From: Daejeonella lutea
Lineage (GTDB): Bacteria; Bacteroidota; Bacteroidia; Sphingobacteriales; Sphingobacteriaceae
Direction of reading: 5' to 3'
Assembly (NCBI RefSeq): GCF_900168015.1
Contig: NZ_FUYR01000002.1
Location: forward strand, 186,001 to 250,000
Length of the DNA: 64,000 nt
Position numbers and translations under genes: made by a program. The notes under the pieces were generated by a model. The model was given only the letters and a program-made list of their open reading frames with translations, made no database searches and was not told where the DNA came from. Shown here piece by piece: positions 60,671 through 64,000 of this stretch (the first letter of the stretch is position 1; each line of letters opens with the position of its first letter).

Positions 60671-61132
60671 ATGGAAAAAGCATTAAGTACCAGGCTAAAA
60701 TGGGTGGAGCGGGTTTCGCACCTAATGGACGAGCAATTCAAAATTCCGGGAACTAATTTCCGCTTTGGACTTGACCCAATAATGAATTTTATCCCGATAG
60801 CTGGTGATTTAGGTGGCTTTGCAGTCTCCACAGCCCTTCTCTTAACCATGGCAAAACATGGAGTGAGCAGAAAAGTACTTTTATTGATGACGCTGAACAT
60901 TATTCTGGACTCGACAATTGGTGCAATCCCAATTCTTGGTAACATATTCGACTTTGCTTACAAATCCAATAGCAGAAATATCAAGCTGTTAAAGGAGCAT
61001 TACGAAGAAGGCAAACACCAGGGCAGTGGCAAAGGCATTATCGCGTGGATAATTATAACTCTGATTTTGTCTTTTGCCCTGATTGTGTATGTGCTGTGGG
61101 CGACGATTAGTTGGCTTGCTGGGATGTTGTAA
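60671..61132 (+). CDS. DUF4112 membrane protein
   Basis: 153 residues. FRFGLDPIMNFIPIAGDLGGF and ILDSTIGAIPILGNIFDFAYKSN are the duplicated glycine-rich motifs of DUF4112, and a hydrophobic helix lies at about 118-150. Function unknown. Its 3' end overlaps the convergent response regulator by 26 bp. Confidence 0.88.
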   Translation: MEKALSTRLKWVERVSHLMDEQFKIPGTNFRFGLDPIMNFIPIAGDLGGFAVSTALLLTMAKHGVSRKVLLLMTLNIILDSTIGAIPILGNIFDFAYKSNSRNIKLLKEHYEEGKHQGSGKGIIAWIIITLILSFALIVYVLWATISWLAGML

Positions 61133-61505
61133 AGATAATAGGGTCTGGGTTAATAAACATTTTGATCTCATTAACCAATAAGTCCAGATCGAATGGCTTC
61201 GCAAGAAAAGAATCGCAGCCAAATTCTGATTTCTTACTCGCAGCTTCCAGGTGAGCCGAAAGCATAATTACCGGAATATCTTTTTTTGCAGGGTCATTTT
61301 TTAAATCCTGACAAATCTCACCACCATTCTTTCCTCTTAATAAATAATCGAGAATAATCAGATTAGGTTCAAAGTCATCAATCATCCTGAAGACGTTGTC
61401 GCCCGATAGCATCGGTCGTACCTGGAATCCGCAATAAGTCAGGGAAAGATCAATTACTTCTAAAATTCCGGGATCATCATCCAGCACTAAAATTCGATTT
61501 TCCAT
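61107..61505 (-). CDS. Single-domain response regulator (CheY-like receiver)
   Basis: 132 residues. DDDPG (residues 9-13), phospho-acceptor Asp in LIILDYLLRGKNG, IMLSAHLE and LAKPFDLD complete the receiver site. No output domain. Similar in form to 36453-36827. Partner kinase not adjacent. Confidence 0.92.
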   Translation of the reverse strand: MENRILVLDDDPGILEVIDLSLTYCGFQVRPMLSGDNVFRMIDDFEPNLIILDYLLRGKNGGEICQDLKNDPAKKDIPVIMLSAHLEAASKKSEFGCDSFLAKPFDLDLLVNEIKMFINPDPIIFTTSQQAN

Positions 61506-61679
61506 AGCACACGTATTGGTAGAACGTATTAATAATACGCCTAAAACGGTATTTTGTTGCGGCAGAAGAGTTATAGGTTGTACGTTTTACGTAACAATTG
61601 CCTGCCGGACTAACAAAAGAAGATCAAAAAATGAACTGATAATACTTGAAATTTTAAGGATTCGCCTTTTAAATTACAA

Positions 61680-62951
61680 CTAGTCTATATATTCAAACCC
61701 AGTGTATTTCACTAAGGCTTCCGGGATACGGATGCCCTTTTCAGTTTGATTATTTTCCAGTAATGAAGCAACAATACGCGGCAAAGCGAGTGCACTACCA
61801 TTCAATGTATGGGCTAGCTGAGGCTTTCCCTCCTTACCTTTAAACCGGAGTTTTAGCCTGTTACTCTGATATGTTTCAAAGTTAGAAACCGATGAAACTT
61901 CCAGCCAGCGAGCCTGGGCTGCACACCATACCTCCATATCATATGTTTTGGCAGAGGTAAAACCCATATCCCCACCACATAGGCTGAGCACTCGGTAAGG
62001 CAGCTCGAGCTTTTGTAACAAAGATTGAACATAACTGCTCATTTCTTCAAGAACATTATATGATGTATCAGGATGCACAACCTGCACGATCTCAACTTTA
62101 TCGAATTGGTGCAAACGGTTTAGTCCACGAACGTGTGCTCCGTAAGATCCAGCTTCACGACGGAAACATGGGGTGTAAGCACAATTTTTGATAGGCAGCT
62201 CCTCTTCCCTTACAATTACATCCCGATAGAGGTTAGTAACCGGAACTTCAGCTGTTGGAATGAGATACAGATTATCGATGCCGATATGATACATTTGGCC
62301 TTCCTTGTCGGGGAGCTGTCCGGTACCAAATCCGGAAGCTTCATTTACCACAATTGGTGGCTGCATTTCCCTGTAACCGGCGGTTTCAGCATTATCCAGG
62401 AAAAAATTAATAAGTGCACGCTGCAACTTGGCCCCTTTACCCTTATAAACAGGAAATCCTGCTCCTGCAATCTTATTTCCAAGCTCGAAATCTATAATAT
62501 CATATTTGGCAGCAAGCTCCCAATGCGGCAAAGCAGTTTCGGGCAATTGCGGCACCACACCATGCTCTAATGCAACTACATTTTCGTCGGGGCCTGCACC
62601 TTTAGGGACGGAAGTGTGCGGGAGATTCGGAAGAAGTACCAGTTCGTTTTGGAGAAGTAGTTCAATGGCTGTTAACTTATCTCCAAGAGTCTTCGTTTGC
62701 TCTTTGAAAGTGTTGGTTTGCTGCTTGAGCCCTTCAGCCTCTTCCTTTAAACCCTGGCGCATCAAATCGCCTATTTTCTTAGCTGCAGCATTCGCTTCCG
62801 CCGAAATAGAATCCAAAAGCGTTTGAGTTTGACGACGATCATCATCAAGCTGTATGATCTGATCAACCAACTCAGGTTGTTTGAAATTCCTGACGGTTAA
62901 ACGATTTAAAACTTCATCTCTATTTTCACGGATATAACTAACTTGCAGCAT
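61680..62951 (-). CDS. serS: Seryl-tRNA synthetase
   Basis: 423 residues from ATG 62951 (MLQVSYIRENRDEVLNRLTVRN); the open frame extends 6 codons upstream. An N-terminal tRNA-binding coiled coil lies at residues about 25-110. Class II motif 2 is CFRREAGSYG...LHQFDKVE, and motif 3 is LNGSALALPRIVASLLEN. Charges tRNA-Ser in the cytoplasm. Confidence 0.97.
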   Translation of the reverse strand: MLQVSYIRENRDEVLNRLTVRNFKQPELVDQIIQLDDDRRQTQTLLDSISAEANAAAKKIGDLMRQGLKEEAEGLKQQTNTFKEQTKTLGDKLTAIELLLQNELVLLPNLPHTSVPKGAGPDENVVALEHGVVPQLPETALPHWELAAKYDIIDFELGNKIAGAGFPVYKGKGAKLQRALINFFLDNAETAGYREMQPPIVVNEASGFGTGQLPDKEGQMYHIGIDNLYLIPTAEVPVTNLYRDVIVREEELPIKNCAYTPCFRREAGSYGAHVRGLNRLHQFDKVEIVQVVHPDTSYNVLEEMSSYVQSLLQKLELPYRVLSLCGGDMGFTSAKTYDMEVWCAAQARWLEVSSVSNFETYQSNRLKLRFKGKEGKPQLAHTLNGSALALPRIVASLLENNQTEKGIRIPEALVKYTGFEYID

Positions 62952-63043
62952 CTTTATAATTTTAAGCAAAGATATAAACAGTTTGGAGTTTGATGGCTGT
63001 TTTGGACTAATTCCTGAACGAACTTGAACTCATACTTCTAAAT

Positions 63044-63715
63044 ATGAGCGGTAAACTCTACCTGGTACCAACGCCGATCGGCAATCTTGAGGATATGAGC
63101 TTCAGGGCTATTCGTATTCTTAAAGAGGTGGATCTGATCCTTGCAGAGGATACTCGAACCAGTGCCCCCTTGCTCAAGCATTTTGGCATTGATAAGAAAG
63201 TTTTCTCCCATCACCAGCACAACGAACATAAATCGGTTACGGAAATTATTCGCTTTCTAAAAGAAGGTAAACAGATTGCCCTGATTTCCGATGCGGGAAC
63301 TCCGGCAATTTCTGATCCTGGCTTTCTACTTGTTAGAGAAACGATAAAAAATGAGCTCCCGCTGGAATGTCTTCCGGGTGCAACAGCATTTGTTCCAGCA
63401 TTAGTTAATTCAGGCCTGGCTGCCGACCGGTTTACCTTTGAAGGTTTTCTACCTGTAAAGAAAGGAAGACAAACACGCATGAAAGAACTTGCAAATGAGG
63501 AACGGACCATGATATTTTATGAATCTCCACACCGCCTTCTTAAGACCCTGGAAGAGTTTGGCCAATATTTTGGAGCAGAAAGGCAAGCTTCTGTGTCACG
63601 CGAGCTTACAAAGATGTTTGAAGAAACTGTAAGAGGAACTTTAGCGGAGATTAAAATACATTTCGAGACGCATACGTTAAAGGGAGAAATAGTGATTTGC
63701 GTTGCGGGGAAATAA
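63044..63715 (+). CDS. rsmI: 16S rRNA 2'-O-methyltransferase RsmI
   Basis: 223 residues. LVPTPIGNLEDMSFRAIRIL, EDTRTSAPLLKHFGI, ISDAGTPAISDPG and LPGATAFVPALVNSG are the SAM-binding motifs of the RsmI/tetrapyrrole methylase fold. It methylates C1402 of 16S rRNA at the ribose. Divergent from serS. Confidence 0.97.
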   Translation: MSGKLYLVPTPIGNLEDMSFRAIRILKEVDLILAEDTRTSAPLLKHFGIDKKVFSHHQHNEHKSVTEIIRFLKEGKQIALISDAGTPAISDPGFLLVRETIKNELPLECLPGATAFVPALVNSGLAADRFTFEGFLPVKKGRQTRMKELANEERTMIFYESPHRLLKTLEEFGQYFGAERQASVSRELTKMFEETVRGTLAEIKIHFETHTLKGEIVICVAGK

Positions 63716-63720
63716 AATCA

Positions 63721-63739
63721 ATACTGCCTTCGGCAGTAT
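63721..63739 (+). terminator. Stem-loop after rsmI
   Basis: ATACTGCC-TTC-GGCAGTAT, an 8-bp perfect stem just after the stop codon; only a weak T-rich tail follows. Confidence 0.6.
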
Positions 63740-63749
63740 GTTAAAATTA

Positions 63750-63840
63750 ACCGCAAAGTGCGCAGAGTAGACGCAGAGAACGCAGAGTGGCAACACGCCT
63801 CTGCGCTCTCTGCGTAAAACTTCGTGACCTCTGGGGTAAA
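63750..63840. repeat. CGCAGAG palindromic repeat
   Basis: ACGCAGAGAACGCAGAG (from 63771) pairs with CTCTGCGCTCTCTGCGT (to 63815). The outer parts (CCGCAAAGTGCGCAGAG and the GTGACCTCTGGGG side) extend the fold. This CGCAGAG-word element is a dispersed repeat type known from many bacterial genomes. Confidence 0.75.
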
Positions 63841-63872
63841 AAAAATGGTGAAGCCACATTAAAAAAATAAAA

Positions 63873-64000
63873 ATGGAACAATACTTAACTGACGACCAGG
63901 ATCCTAAAACCGCTGAGAAGATTTTGGGGAAACTACGCGACATGCTTACTTCTGGTGAGGTGGTAGTTTACCTTGCTATTCAAAAGAAGCCGGCGGTCAC
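63873..64000 (+). CDS. Hypothetical protein, N-terminal part only (PH-domain-like)
   Basis: From ATG 63873 the frame is open to the window end: MEQYLTDDQDPKTAEKILGK then LRDMLTSGEVVVYLAIQKKPAVT. The style resembles bacterial PH-domain proteins that begin with a helix and a GEVVVYLAIQ strand. Too short to be sure. Confidence 0.5.
   Translation, partial: MEQYLTDDQDPKTAEKILGKLRDMLTSGEVVVYLAIQKKPAV

Overview
The window looks like chromosomal DNA of a Bacteroidota bacterium, most likely Sphingobacteriales (Pedobacter/Mucilaginibacter-like). Support: promoters of the TTTG-N19-TAnnTTTG type, a DUF4249 lipoprotein, DUF6266-like proteins, MKK...SC lipoproteins, a long-form signal peptidase II, a long isoleucyl-tRNA synthetase and many PAS/TPR sensor kinases. 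No species can be named from sequence alone.

Region 1 (1-2220) is flanking chromosome: a truncated MocR-type regulator divergent from an NmrA-like reductase.

Region 2 (2221-17379) is visibly AT-rich and reads as a roughly 15-kb integrated defence island. It is bounded by a perfect 25-bp direct repeat of the anticodon arm of tRNA-Val(UAC). Just inside each end lie 11-bp-phased repeats of the kind tyrosine integrases use as arm sites, yet no integrase gene is present. Leftwards-transcribed contents: a RadC-like protein; a coiled-coil TIR protein, PD-(D/E)XK-like nuclease and HNH-like protein in a row; an OLD-family ATPase/TOPRIM nuclease with a small unknown partner; and an Apea-like HEPN protein. 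The right third is a CBASS-type operon: LRAT-domain protein, patatin phospholipase (CapV-like), DncV-like CD-NTase and E2-like/SEC-C protein. It is divergent from an ImmA/IrrE peptidase plus XRE repressor pair (CapP/CapH-like). Three identical-geometry palindromes cover the operon's putative promoter. The LRAT gene in this position is the most novel item.

Region 3 (17333-24400) begins with the intact tRNA-Val, then small XRE/HTH genes with striking operator arrays (perfect 16-bp palindromes, seven helically phased TATAAC boxes, four exactly 10-bp-phased GTGCCAA boxes). A cassette of DUF6266-like proteins, a membrane protein and a CHAP peptidase follows; the peptidase ORF has been invaded in frame by genomic repeats.

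Region 4 (24400-64000) is ordinary chromosome: an ABC permease, a glycoside hydrolase, histidine kinases and response regulators, an ECF sigma factor, recO, dgkA, an MMPL exporter, ileS-dksA-like-lspA, serS and rsmI. Its intergenic regions are remarkable: nearly every one carries degenerate short-word arrays (GTTGACAGT-, TTACTGAT-, ACCTAAT- and CAAGAATC-type), GC-rich REP-like hairpins or longer tandem repeats (a 97-bp unit repeated 3.6 times that also encodes a protein tail). Several long ORFs there are only translations of these arrays.
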